In this document: positions 1 through 7,219 of the stretch, piece by piece
Position numbering within the stretch: position 1 is the stretch's first letter
Layout: every line of letters begins with the position of its first letter
Made by a program: the position numbers and the translations under genes
Assembly: GCA_023259925.1 (NCBI GenBank)
Contig: JALRDS010000052.1
Coordinates: forward strand, 1-15,076
DNA from: Candidatus Saccharimonadia bacterium
GTDB taxonomy: Bacteria; Patescibacteriota; Saccharimonadia; Saccharimonadales; Saccharimonadaceae
Reading direction: 5' to 3'
Length of the DNA stretch: 15,076 nucleotides
Notes under the pieces: model-generated
What the model was told of the DNA's origin: nothing
The model's database searches: none
Seen by the model: only the letters and a program-made list of their open reading frames with translations

Positions 1-2600
1 ATTTTTCTGCCACTTGTAAATTGCGCTGCATTACCGTTATTTATCGTTAGGTCACCTTCAACTTCAATTGGATTAGTGTAATTAAATGAGCTTGTAACGC
101 CGCCGTTAAAATTCCCCAAAATGTTCTGGTCATTATTCGAAAATGTCAGTGCATTCCAGTCAATGATTTGATCGTTAATATTTTGCCCCCCATTCAAGCC
201 GGCACCCGAGCCCATTCCTTGAATTAGCCCACTTGAAAGAACTGCATACTCACCAAAGCTTCCGTATTGACCCCTATAATTTGCTGGCGGTACAATCGGG
301 GTTTTTGACGTAACAATGTCGCCATCAACACGCAGGTCGCCCCCACGAACTTGCACTTTCGGGTAAATACCAGATACGCTGCATGATGTTCGCTCATAAT
401 CTGTGTACGTATAGCTTGCTGGTGATGGGTTTGGTGTTTCGTTGTAATAGCCGTTCCAGATATTATCTGCATTCCTCGTTGTCCCATGCCCGTGGTAGTA
501 ACCCGGTGTTACAACATTTCCGTCATCATCTGTAACAGCCGAATGGTAGTGATCCCAGTAGCCGTCTGTCCAGCGTGAGTTTGTACTGCTAGAATTAGAG
601 TCATTATTGTCTGCAACATACGAGTCTATGTCCGTCCGTAGCGAGCTTAAAGGCTGCGGATTATTCCTGTACCTTAATGTGTAGCATGTCCACGTACCAA
701 TCGGGTCTGGTGTATCTTTTTGGCTAGATGCCGTCTTAACCTGAGATGCACTATCATCTGGGAAAAGATCACTACCTGTACTAATATCGTCCTTACACGA
801 ACCCGCTATATACGTACTTGAGTATTTCGATTCTATGGTGTCACACGCATTTCCTTGCGCATCTCCGATAGAACTACTTGGCATAGCAGTAAACTTAGCC
901 TCTATGATTCGCCACGGGTATAGGCGTTTGTAATCTTGGCTTTTGAAATTATCAATTTTAGGGTAGCCGCCCAAATTATCTATCCGAGACTCGATGTTAA
1001 CACTGGGGTAATATGAGTAAGTAGGAGGATCGACAGTAGTTCCCGATAAGTTATCTTGAATACCTACACACTTCATAACGCTATGCTTCCAACGGCCATT
1101 CGGCGCATTATAGCTTGGCTTCTTAACCGACATCATAAAGCAAACCCAGTCTCCTACATCTACCGTTGTGCTATCGAAACTCTTGTTTACAGTAAAGTCA
1201 CTACCAAATTTATCGTTACCTGAAGCTAGTAATCCGTCATCACAGCTCCCTGCTTTACCTGTTTTCCATGAACAAGGTGAGTTGCCGTTTACCGCCGCAG
1301 CCCTATTCCCGGGTTTATTATTGTACACACGCACCGATAGCGACCAGTCGTGATTATCTATGTCAGATCCCGAAACGTCTATATGGCCAGATACCGGTAT
1401 TGGTTCACCCTGAATGTAGGTGTCTGTTGAATTACTTGGTGGGTTTACCGAAGGGTCAAGATTGTAATTACATTTTCCAGAACCGTAAATACTATCAAAT
1501 GGAATAGTTACACTAATTGTATTTCCATGCGGATTAAGATTGCTGGTGTCACCGTTATGCTTTTTGCCAGTATTTAATACAAATACCCTATATTTTGCAT
1601 TTATATCAATTACGCTTGTGGCCATTACTAGCTTAACCGTTTCTCGATCACCGTACTCTACCCGCCATGCCTTCGTGGTCCCACTACCCCCTACTATTGA
1701 GCTGACGTCTACCCAGTCACCTTCGCGTTCACTGAAAGTTTCATTATAGTCTCCACGACTGAGTGATGTGCCGTTCTTTTCTATCCAAAAATAGGTACTA
1801 CCAAATCCTTCGTCTACATCATAAAGAGTTACGGCACGCTCGTTAATAACGGTACTTGCTGGTGTAGTATTACAGGGATAACCAAACACCGTTGCCGCTT
1901 CTACCTTTCGATCTGAAGCAGACCCTTCTTTACCTTTAAATGAACTCCTGAGCCCAATATTCTGACCTGCTTTAAGCGCTAACACTGTTTTACCGCTGTT
2001 CGATCCAGTCAATTGCAAGTTATAGTTCAATGAGTACTTATCGGTTCCGCCTAGGGCCCCAGATGTCTTTGCATCACCAGTAAACCTGACGGTAATATCA
2101 GCTCTACCCAACCCCTCTTCCTCAATCACGTCATCATTTGGGAAGTCTATGGTTTTGCCAAAAAACTTATTCGTACTACAAATATCTTTAACAGGAACTG
2201 AATACGCTACGTCTTTAGCATTATTTTTAGCACTAATGGTTATTTTTATGTCGCCTGTTGCAACTGCTGCATTAATGTTACAAACTCTCCCCTTGCGACC
2301 ATCTTGAATTTGCAACTTCAGCCCCTTAGTGCTTGTAACGCTATTTGGGAAATATGCAGCCAAAGAGTTTTTTGGAATCTCGGCGATATCTTTTACATTT
2401 TTAAGGTGCAGATCAACCGCACCCTTACTACCGCCGGCCTTCACATCATCCGGATTAGTTAGTTTATTAGAAAACGCGTTGAAATTAACTGCCGCATTTA
2501 CGTCAGTAGCTGCCAAACCCAAAATTGCCAACCCCGCCAATCCCATACATATAGATGCGAAGATATTCAGCTTAAGTCTTTTTGAGGGATTAGTTACCAT
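1..2600 (-). CDS. Very large secreted surface protein, 5' part only (C-terminus beyond left edge)
   Basis: The minus strand is open from an ATG at 2598-2600 to base 1, about 866 codons without a stop; this is read by direct translation. The start MVTNPSKRLKLNIF is followed by a hydrophobic stretch (about residues 13-32) ending in ATDVNAA, a signal peptide with a likely cleavage near VNA-A, so the protein should be exported. The rest is rich in Ser, Thr, Asn, Gly and Asp with scattered paired cysteines, typical of a surface or cell-wall beta-rich protein. Late in the visible part (residues about 770-815) are VQVRGGDLRVDGDI and YGSFGEYAVLSSG, which resemble large Saccharibacteria surface proteins I recall, but I assign no function. 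An extended -10 box lies 7 nt before the ATG and no Shine-Dalgarno is visible. Codon use and GC match the rest of the window, unlike the next gene upstream. Confidence 0.85.
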   Translation of the reverse strand, partial: MVTNPSKRLKLNIFASICMGLAGLAILGLAATDVNAAVNFNAFSNKLTNPDDVKAGGSKGAVDLHLKNVKDIAEIPKNSLAAYFPNSVTSTKGLKLQIQDGRKGRVCNINAAVATGDIKITISAKNNAKDVAYSVPVKDICSTNKFFGKTIDFPNDDVIEEEGLGRADITVRFTGDAKTSGALGGTDKYSLNYNLQLTGSNSGKTVLALKAGQNIGLRSSFKGKEGSASDRKVEAATVFGYPCNTTPASTVINERAVTLYDVDEGFGSTYFWIEKNGTSLSRGDYNETFSEREGDWVDVSSIVGGSGTTKAWRVEYGDRETVKLVMATSVIDINAKYRVFVLNTGKKHNGDTSNLNPHGNTISVTIPFDSIYGSGKCNYNLDPSVNPPSNSTDTYIQGEPIPVSGHIDVSGSDIDNHDWSLSVRVYNNKPGNRAAAVNGNSPCSWKTGKAGSCDDGLLASGNDKFGSDFTVNKSFDSTTVDVGDWVCFMMSVKKPSYNAPNGRWKHSVMKCVGIQDNLSGTTVDPPTYSYYPSVNIESRIDNLGGYPKIDNFKSQDYKRLYPWRIIEAKFTAMPSSSIGDAQGNACDTIESKYSSTYIAGSCKDDISTGSDLFPDDSASQVKTASSQKDTPDPIGTWTCYTLRYRNNPQPLSSLRTDIDSYVADNNDSNSSSTNSRWTDGYWDHYHSAVTDDDGNVVTPGYYHGHGTTRNADNIWNGYYNETPNPSPASYTYTDYERTSCSVSGIYPKVQVRGGDLRVDGDIVTSKTPIVPPANYRGQYGSFGEYAVLSSGLIQGMGSGAGLNGGQNINDQIIDWNALTFSNNDQNILGNFNGGVTSSFNYTNPIEVEGDLTINNGNAAQFTSGRK

Positions 2601-2607
2601 GCTTGAA

Positions 2608-2616
2608 ATTTTACCA
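2608..2616 (-). promoter_or_regulatory. Extended -10 promoter for the large surface protein
   Basis: On the minus strand the sequence reads TGGTAAAAT, a TGn-extended -10 box, with only seven bases between it and the ATG at 2600. Transcription starting the usual 6-7 nt downstream would begin at the start codon, giving a leaderless mRNA. No convincing -35 box is visible. The start site is inferred from box position alone. Confidence 0.5.
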
Positions 2617-2651
2617 CAAGCGGTGTGTGCTGAATACAAGATTTATATTTA

Positions 2652-2707
2652 TAAAAGAAACAGCGCGCCCGTCTGATCCATGTACCACACAGATCAGACG
2701 AACGCGC
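2652..2707 (-). terminator. Rho-independent terminator after the GC-rich secreted protein gene
   Basis: The arms CGTCTGATC (2670-2678) and GATCAGACG (2692-2700) are perfectly complementary over 9 bp. The helix is extended by GCGCG (2663-2667) pairing with CGCGC (2703-2707) across a 2x2 internal loop. Read on the minus strand it is followed by a T-rich run (TTTCTTTTAT), as expected for an intrinsic terminator. It lies just downstream of the stop at 2730 and separates that gene from the large surface protein. Confidence 0.8.
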
Positions 2708-2729
2708 ATGCTCCCTTAAACAGGTGTAG

Positions 2730-3860
2730 CTAGCAGGATTTGACTGCCTTGCGGGCAAGCCGCATCCACTTGCCACTAGGCTGCTTTGCCTTGAGCACGA
2801 AGACAGTCTTGGTGCGCTTGGGCTTCCGAACCACCACGCCGCCTTTTTGGTTGGCACTCAACGTGAACGAACGCTTCGTGGCCTTGCGACCCTTCACGCG
2901 CTTGATCACCTTGAACGTAACCGGATTGACACTGGAGTACTCGCGAGTGTCGCCGACAGCCTTCACACGCGCACACCCCAGCTGCTTCAGAACCCCTGAC
3001 ACGTCGAAAGTTGGCGACGGCTGGCCAGAGCCAGAACCACCCTTGTCGCAGGACGGAACAGTGATCTTCATACGCTTAACCGCATAGTCTCGCTTATAGT
3101 CAGCGTGCGGTCCATTGTCGGCACGCCAAAAGACTATTCGCCAAACGCCAGGGCGTAGTCCGTCAGTGTCATGATCCTGCAAGAACGGTAGATTGACCGT
3201 TTGCCCGTCAGAGATACTGTTATAATACCTCGTCTTGTAGGCGACGCTACCTTCTGCATTAGTGGCGAGCGGATAGATGCTGTGCACCTCGGGCCCTTCA
3301 GTTACACCCTCCGGCAACTCAGACTCAAGCGTGTTAGTGAACGTCCACCGCACTTCACGGTACATGTCTTCGACGGTGCTCTTCTTGCACCGATCGGAGA
3401 TTTCAATACCGTAGGTGTTCTCAGCCTCCTGCTTGACGTCGACATTGGTGAAGTTGAACGTCCAACTGCCGCTGTCGTAGTCGGTGGTGATGGTCACGCT
3501 CGACGTACCAGACTTGAGGTTGTGATACCCCTCGCCGACCGTCTTACCGTTCACCCGGTAGTCACCGAAGTTGTAGTTCGGGTGGGTGAATTTCGGGATG
3601 TAGTAGCCATCCTGGTCGGTGCCGGGGCGGTCGCACTTGGTGGGTGCAGCCGCCGTGTAGGTCTCGCCGGGGGTGTGCTCATCGGCCTCCCCAGTGCAGA
3701 CACCCTCGTCCGAAGCCTCATCGGCTGCGGCAGAGGATGACATGGTGTTTCGCGTGGGCTCAGCCGGAACAGCTGCAGCCAATCGCATGGAACAGGTTCC
3801 AGCGATGAGTGTCATGATGGTTGCCAGGATTACTCCGAGCAACCACTTCTTCTTAGGCAT
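2730..3860 (-). CDS. GC-rich secreted protein of unknown function, 376 aa
   Basis: I do not recognise a family. The N-terminus MPKKKWLLGVILATIMTLIAG is a typical signal peptide (three lysines then a hydrophobic core), with possible signal peptidase I sites around AAA-VPA near residue 30. LIAGTC resembles a lipobox but has Thr at -1, so a lipoprotein is unlikely. Residues ~36-75 are Ala/Glu/Thr-rich and low complexity. Residues ~80-280 contain YYIPKF, WTFNFTN, VRWTFTNTL and PGVWRIVFW, suggesting beta-sandwich folds. After a GGSGSGQPSP linker the last ~100 residues are strongly basic (KRVKGRKATKR, RKPKRTKT), ending in a Cys. GC content is clearly higher than in all neighbours, which points to acquisition from a high-GC bacterium. 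The start has a strong GAAGGGGG Shine-Dalgarno. The gene is monocistronic, with its own promoter, long leader and terminator. Confidence 0.85.
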   Translation of the reverse strand: MPKKKWLLGVILATIMTLIAGTCSMRLAAAVPAEPTRNTMSSSAAADEASDEGVCTGEADEHTPGETYTAAAPTKCDRPGTDQDGYYIPKFTHPNYNFGDYRVNGKTVGEGYHNLKSGTSSVTITTDYDSGSWTFNFTNVDVKQEAENTYGIEISDRCKKSTVEDMYREVRWTFTNTLESELPEGVTEGPEVHSIYPLATNAEGSVAYKTRYYNSISDGQTVNLPFLQDHDTDGLRPGVWRIVFWRADNGPHADYKRDYAVKRMKITVPSCDKGGSGSGQPSPTFDVSGVLKQLGCARVKAVGDTREYSSVNPVTFKVIKRVKGRKATKRSFTLSANQKGGVVVRKPKRTKTVFVLKAKQPSGKWMRLARKAVKSC

Positions 3861-4030
3861 TGTATGCCCCCTTCATGGGTAGAGTGTGGTCGTCGTTTGG
3901 TAATCCACTTGCTTGCTAGCACTGTTAAGGAGCAGGTTGGCTTCCGAGCGGAAGCTACTGTCCTAAAAAACAATGGTGACAGTGTTCCATGCTAGCAAGC
4001 CGGCGAACCACCAACTGATCGGTAATTCAT
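3861..4030 (-). promoter_or_regulatory. Long structured 5' leader of the GC-rich secreted protein gene
   Basis: This gene-free stretch would be the ~170-nt leader of the minus-strand gene starting at 3860. It holds a long inverted repeat: 3911-3920 pairs with 3991-4000 over 10 bp (NheI-like GCTAGC core), continued by 3921-3925 with 3979-3983 across a one-sided 7-nt bulge. Inside is a perfect 6-bp hairpin with a tetraloop (3940-3955). Bases 3978-3983 can instead pair with 3957-3962 (ACTGTC/GACAGT), so two folds are mutually exclusive. It matches no riboswitch class I recognise. A regulatory RNA is inferred; the repeats are seen directly. Confidence 0.45.
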
Positions 4031-4036
4031 GCGGTT

Positions 4037-4065
4037 ATTTTACTATTTTTTACCGTATCTGTACA
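4037..4065 (-). promoter_or_regulatory. Promoter for the GC-rich secreted protein gene
   Basis: The minus strand has TAAAAT (4037-4042) as -10 and TGTACA (4060-4065) as a partial -35 (4 of 6 matches) with exactly 17 bp between, predicting a start near 4030. It is divergent from, and about 75-100 bp away from, the ychF promoter. The remaining bases of this gene-free stretch hold nothing else I can identify. Confidence 0.45.
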
Positions 4066-4138
4066 GCATAAGCAGCATGTAAATTCAAGAGGTTTAAATA
4101 CAACTACACATGTGGATGATTCTTGTGGTAAAAATAAT

Positions 4139-4168
4139 CTGTCAATCCCCTGCCGCCTCTGTTACAAT
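4139..4168 (+). promoter_or_regulatory. ychF promoter
   Basis: TGTTACAAT at 4160-4168 is an extended -10 box and CTGTCA at 4139-4144 a partial -35 with an 18-bp spacer. The -10 ends 10 nt before the ATG at 4179, so the predicted mRNA has a leader of only a few bases. No Shine-Dalgarno lies before the ATG, which supports initiation on a leaderless or nearly leaderless transcript. Confidence 0.5.
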
Positions 4169-4178
4169 ACATATATAC

Positions 4179-5264
4179 ATGAGTGTCTCTATTGGAATTG
4201 TAGGCCTACCAAACGTCGGGAAATCGACGCTTTTTAATGCACTGACAAATAGTGATATTCTAGCGGCAAACTATCCCTTTGCTACCATTGAACCAAACAC
4301 CGGGATTGTCCCCGTGCCAGATGAACGCTTAGATGTGCTACAAAAAATGTATTCAGCCGAAAAAGTAATACCCGCTAATGTTACCTTTGTCGATATTGCG
4401 GGATTAGTGGCTGGCGCCAGCAAGGGCGAAGGTCTGGGCAATCAATTCTTAGCAAACATTCGCCAGTGTAACGCGATTGTGCACGTGGTACGTGCGTTTG
4501 AAAACAGTGACATTTTACGCCACGATAACGGTGCAGTTCACCCGAAAAATGATATTGATATTATAAACACCGAGTTAATTCTGGCAGATATTCAAACTAT
4601 CGAGAAGCGTTTACCTGCTTTGCAGAAAGAAGCAAAAGCCAAGCCTGCATCAAAAATTGTCGTTAGTTACCTAGAGGAACTACTAGGTAAACTACAAGCT
4701 GGCACCCCACTTTCAGCGCTCGATAGCCTTGAGATGGATCATATTCGTGACCTTCACCTACTCACCGCTAAGCCAGTTATTTATGCCTTCAACGTAGACG
4801 AAAACGACTTAACAGATGAGTCTACGCAGCAAGAATTAGCCGCCCTTGTTGCTCCAGCCAGCTGTATTTTCATATCAGCAAAACTAGAAGAAGAACTAAA
4901 GGGGCTCGACGTAGCCGACGCACACGAATTACTTGAAAGCTACGGGGTAACCGATACGGGGCTCATGAAGTTAATCCATGCAGCCTATAACACTCTTGGC
5001 CTGCAAAGCTACTTAACAGCCGGACCAAAAGAAGTACGCGCCTGGACAATCAAACAAGGCAGCACCGCCCCGCAAGCAGCAGGTGTGATTCATGGTGATT
5101 TTGAAAAAGGCTTTATTGCTGCATCGATTGTAGACTACGATGACTTAGTTGCAACCGGTAGCGAACAAGCTGCCAAAGCTGCCGGTAAAGTACGCACCGA
5201 AGGCAAAGACTACGTTATGCAGCCTGGTGACATTGTTGAATTTCGTTTTAACGTAACGAAATAG
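4179..5264 (+). CDS. ychF: Redox-regulated ATPase YchF (Obg-like ATPase, OLA1 family)
   Basis: This is a cytosolic P-loop ATPase of the TRAFAC/Obg group that associates with ribosomes and is linked to stress responses. The P-loop GLPNVGKST is at residues 9-17, followed by the family signature YPFATIEPNTGIV and the Walker B/G3 segment DIAGLVAGASKGEGLGNQFL. The base-recognition motif is NVDE rather than NKxD, the change that makes YchF prefer ATP over GTP. The C-terminal TGS domain is clear: TAGPKEVRAWTI, TAPQAAGVIHGDFEKGF and EGKDYVMQPGDIVEF. Length is 361 aa, normal for the family. I chose the ATG at 4179 because it puts the P-loop at its usual place; the frame is open back to an ATG at 4110, but the added residues are not YchF-like and would include the promoter. 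Its last 17 bp overlap the end of tlyA on the other strand. Confidence 0.97.
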   Translation: MSVSIGIVGLPNVGKSTLFNALTNSDILAANYPFATIEPNTGIVPVPDERLDVLQKMYSAEKVIPANVTFVDIAGLVAGASKGEGLGNQFLANIRQCNAIVHVVRAFENSDILRHDNGAVHPKNDIDIINTELILADIQTIEKRLPALQKEAKAKPASKIVVSYLEELLGKLQAGTPLSALDSLEMDHIRDLHLLTAKPVIYAFNVDENDLTDESTQQELAALVAPASCIFISAKLEEELKGLDVADAHELLESYGVTDTGLMKLIHAAYNTLGLQSYLTAGPKEVRAWTIKQGSTAPQAAGVIHGDFEKGFIAASIVDYDDLVATGSEQAAKAAGKVRTEGKDYVMQPGDIVEFRFNVTK

Positions 5265-5970
5265 GCTTTAGCAAATAAAATCGTTCTTGGTTGCCACGAG
5301 CGCCGTGCACATCGCTGTCGCGTTTATCTACGATAACAAATAGCTGTTTCGCCCATGCTTCAAAGTCTTTTAGAATACCGCGGCGAACTGAGTCGTTCTT
5401 GATCACACCCTTGTTTACTTGGTGCTTGCCTGCCTCGAATTGCGGTTTTACCATAGCAACAACTTGCGTATATGGCGTTGAAATACCAGCTAGGTGCGGT
5501 AAGATTTCACGTAAGCTTATAAAACTCACATCAATCACTATAATATCTGGCGCGTCAGACGGTACGAAGTCGCGAATATCGGTTTTTTCGTGTAGTTCAA
5601 TCTGTGCATGCCCACGTAGGCTTGAGTGAAGTTGATCAGTACCTACGTCTACTGAGAACACTTTTTTTGCACCGTGTTGCAAGGCGTAATCGGTAAATCC
5701 ACCAGTACTGCTACCCACATCAAGCACAGTTTTATTATTAAACTGAAGGCCAAGCATATCGGCAACACTCGCCAGTTTCAACCCAGCTCTACTCACGTAA
5801 CGCTGCTTGTCGGCCACTTTAATCGTGTCAGTTACAGACACAAACGTACCTGGCTTGGTGACTTTTTTACCGTTTACCGTTACCTCACCTAGGCGAATAA
5901 TACTTTCTGCCTGCGACCGAGTTGGTGCTAGTTTTTTAGCAGTTAAAAACGCATCGAGACGTTGGCGCAC
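5248..5970 (-). CDS. tlyA: TlyA family rRNA 2'-O-methyltransferase (S4 + FtsJ-like domains)
   Basis: The family transfers methyl groups from SAM to ribose 2'-OH of rRNA (C1409 of 16S and C1920 of 23S in mycobacteria). The first ~60 residues are an S4 RNA-binding domain (RQRLDAFLTAKKLAPTRSQAESIIRLGEVTVNGKKVTKPG). Next is a Rossmann methyltransferase with SAM motif VLDVGSSTGGFTDYAL, then SVDVG, the active-site Asp segment VIDVSFISLREILP, the Lys segment VAMVKPQFE and a late Glu in GNQERFYLLKP, consistent with the K-D-K-E tetrad. I prefer the GTG at 5970: it begins right at the S4 domain, lies 4 nt after the upstream stop and has AAAAGG about 14 nt upstream. A TTG at 6000 would add ten residues and overlap the previous gene. 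It is the last gene of the rpsF operon and overlaps ychF tail to tail by 17 bp. Confidence 0.93.
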   Translation of the reverse strand: MRQRLDAFLTAKKLAPTRSQAESIIRLGEVTVNGKKVTKPGTFVSVTDTIKVADKQRYVSRAGLKLASVADMLGLQFNNKTVLDVGSSTGGFTDYALQHGAKKVFSVDVGTDQLHSSLRGHAQIELHEKTDIRDFVPSDAPDIIVIDVSFISLREILPHLAGISTPYTQVVAMVKPQFEAGKHQVNKGVIKNDSVRRGILKDFEAWAKQLFVIVDKRDSDVHGARGNQERFYLLKPISLR

Positions 5971-5974
5971 AGTA

Positions 5975-6448
5975 CTATCGCTTTCCTTTTGATAGGCCAA
6001 GATCAGCTACAACTTTTCGCGGGCCAGTCATGTCACCAGAAACAACCTGCAAGCGATCAATCGTTCTAACCTCACCCTCTTCAAGACCATAATCACCTTG
6101 ATACGTTACGTGCGGTACATACTTCTTGTCAACAAATTCGGGAGTAAGGATTTCACCGTGCTGTCTTGATACAATCTCGAGTAATTCTTCGTGCATAGCG
6201 TGCAAGCTGCCTACTCGACCAAGGAGTCTCACGCGAATATCTTCATTTGGCCCAAACATAGCTTCACCTGCAGCTTCTACTCGCTGAGGCGATTGGCGTG
6301 TAGCAAAGTTTTGTACGCTATGTAACAACGATTGTCGATACGGCACGTCAAACCATGGAAGTAACGTGATGTGAAGTGGAAACTGCTCAAATACTTCACC
6401 TTTTTGGTGCTGCTCAAACGAAGAAATTATCGTTAGCTTTTCAGCCAT
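5975..6448 (-). CDS. 2H phosphoesterase superfamily protein (2'-5' RNA ligase / LigT-like)
   Basis: Two H-x-T motifs define this superfamily and both are visible: PLHITLLPWF (His near residue 26) and YVPHVTYQGD (His near residue 112). The spacing of about 85 residues is what the bilobal fold needs. Members act on RNA 2'-5' linkages or 2',3'-cyclic phosphates; the natural substrate here cannot be told. At 157 aa it is slightly shorter than E. coli LigT/ThpR. The ATG is 2 nt after the efp stop and the stop is 4 nt before the preferred tlyA start, so it is likely translationally coupled. Its place between EF-P and an rRNA methyltransferase suggests RNA or translation-related work (inference). 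No strong Shine-Dalgarno is present. Confidence 0.82.
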   Translation of the reverse strand: MAEKLTIISSFEQHQKGEVFEQFPLHITLLPWFDVPYRQSLLHSVQNFATRQSPQRVEAAGEAMFGPNEDIRVRLLGRVGSLHAMHEELLEIVSRQHGEILTPEFVDKKYVPHVTYQGDYGLEEGEVRTIDRLQVVSGDMTGPRKVVADLGLSKGKR

Positions 6449-6450
6449 TC

Positions 6451-7011
6451 TTACTTCTTTCGTTCGCGGTACTCGCCAGTAGCAGTATCTACACTTACCA
6501 CATCACCCGTTTTAATAAACGCCGGCACGCGAATTGTTAAGCCAGTTTCCAGAGTGGCGTCCTTTAATACAGGCCCCGACGTATCACCTTTCGTAACGTC
6601 TTCTGCATACGTTACTTCAAGATAGAGGTTTTTTGGTAACTCAACATTAATAACGCGCTCACCGAAGAACTGCAACCCAAGGTTGTCGCCTTCTTTTAAG
6701 TAGTCTTTGGCCGAGTCAACAACATCAGCTGGCAATTCGAATTGCTCGAAGCTTTCAGGGTCCATAAAAAAGTAGTTCGTGCCATCGTTGTACAAATACT
6801 GAACACTTTTTGTAGAAACTTCAGCAGGTTCTATCTTATCTGCACCTTTAAACGTTTTTGGAATAACACTGCCATCAAGCAGGTTCTTTAAACGAACGTT
6901 TACGATTGAACCGCCCCGGCCCATTACCTTTTGCGAATAATCGGTTACACGATAGGGTGTACCATCAATTTGCAGCACAGTGCCTTTTTTTAGATCTGTT
7001 GGTTGATACAT
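6451..7011 (-). CDS. efp: Translation elongation factor P
   Basis: EF-P binds between the P and E sites of the ribosome and relieves stalling at polyproline. The protein is 186 aa, the normal length. It begins with the KOW-like domain (LKKGTVLQIDGTPYRVTDY), followed by the central OB domain and the C-terminal OB domain ending KDATLETGLTIRVPAFIKTGDVVSVDTATGEYRERK, which matches the family signature. The tip residue of the loop that reaches the peptidyl transferase centre is Arg32 in KVMGRGGS, not the Lys34 of E. coli; the loop length is unchanged. The ATG lies 2 nt after the stop of the preceding small gene, whose last codons contain AAGGA as Shine-Dalgarno. Confidence 0.97.
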   Translation of the reverse strand: MYQPTDLKKGTVLQIDGTPYRVTDYSQKVMGRGGSIVNVRLKNLLDGSVIPKTFKGADKIEPAEVSTKSVQYLYNDGTNYFFMDPESFEQFELPADVVDSAKDYLKEGDNLGLQFFGERVINVELPKNLYLEVTYAEDVTKGDTSGPVLKDATLETGLTIRVPAFIKTGDVVSVDTATGEYRERKK

Positions 7012-7013
7012 AC

Positions 7014-7211
7014 CTATTCCTTGTCTTTGTGGTTGCCTCTATTTTTTGCGATAGCCATCGTTGTTACCGCCGCCAGCACCCCAATAGCAGTAACTGCGAC
7101 TGTCGTCTTGTGCTCCTCAAGAAGCTCCGGAATTGATACGGGTGGTTCATTCTTAGCATCAAAATCAAACCACTCATCCAGGTCATTGCTATTGGTCTCC
7201 GGCTTTGCCAT
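7014..7211 (-). CDS. Small single-pass membrane protein, 65 aa, unknown function
   Basis: I do not recognise a family. The first ~35 residues are acidic (DLDEWFDFDAKNEPPVSIPELLEEH). One hydrophobic helix follows (TVAVTAIGVLAAVTTMAIA, about residues 37-55) and then a short basic tail (KNRGNHKDKE). By the positive-inside rule the tail is cytoplasmic and the acidic N-terminus outside. It starts 8 nt after the rpsR stop and ends 2 nt before efp, so it is part of the operon. There is no Shine-Dalgarno; TAAAAT lies 5 nt before the ATG, overlapping the rpsR stop, which may be an internal start signal or chance. Its closed frame and tight spacing support a real gene. Confidence 0.75.
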   Translation of the reverse strand: MAKPETNSNDLDEWFDFDAKNEPPVSIPELLEEHKTTVAVTAIGVLAAVTTMAIAKNRGNHKDKE

Positions 7212-7219
7212 ATAGTATT

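Noticed and set aside
3201..3740. A 179-codon open frame on the plus strand opposite the GC-rich secreted gene
   Set aside because: It is the shadow of a high-GC gene, in which antisense frames stay open easily. The minus-strand frame has a signal peptide, Shine-Dalgarno, promoter and terminator; the plus frame has none.
3911..4000. Inverted repeat as the end of an insertion sequence or an integron attachment site
   Set aside because: There is no transposase or integrase in the window and no matching copy at the other side of the GC-rich gene. The predicted promoter just upstream fits an RNA leader better.
4110..4178. A longer YchF start at 4110
   Set aside because: The added 23 residues are not family-like, and the -10 box at 4163-4168 lies inside them. 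The ATG at 4179 gives the normal length.
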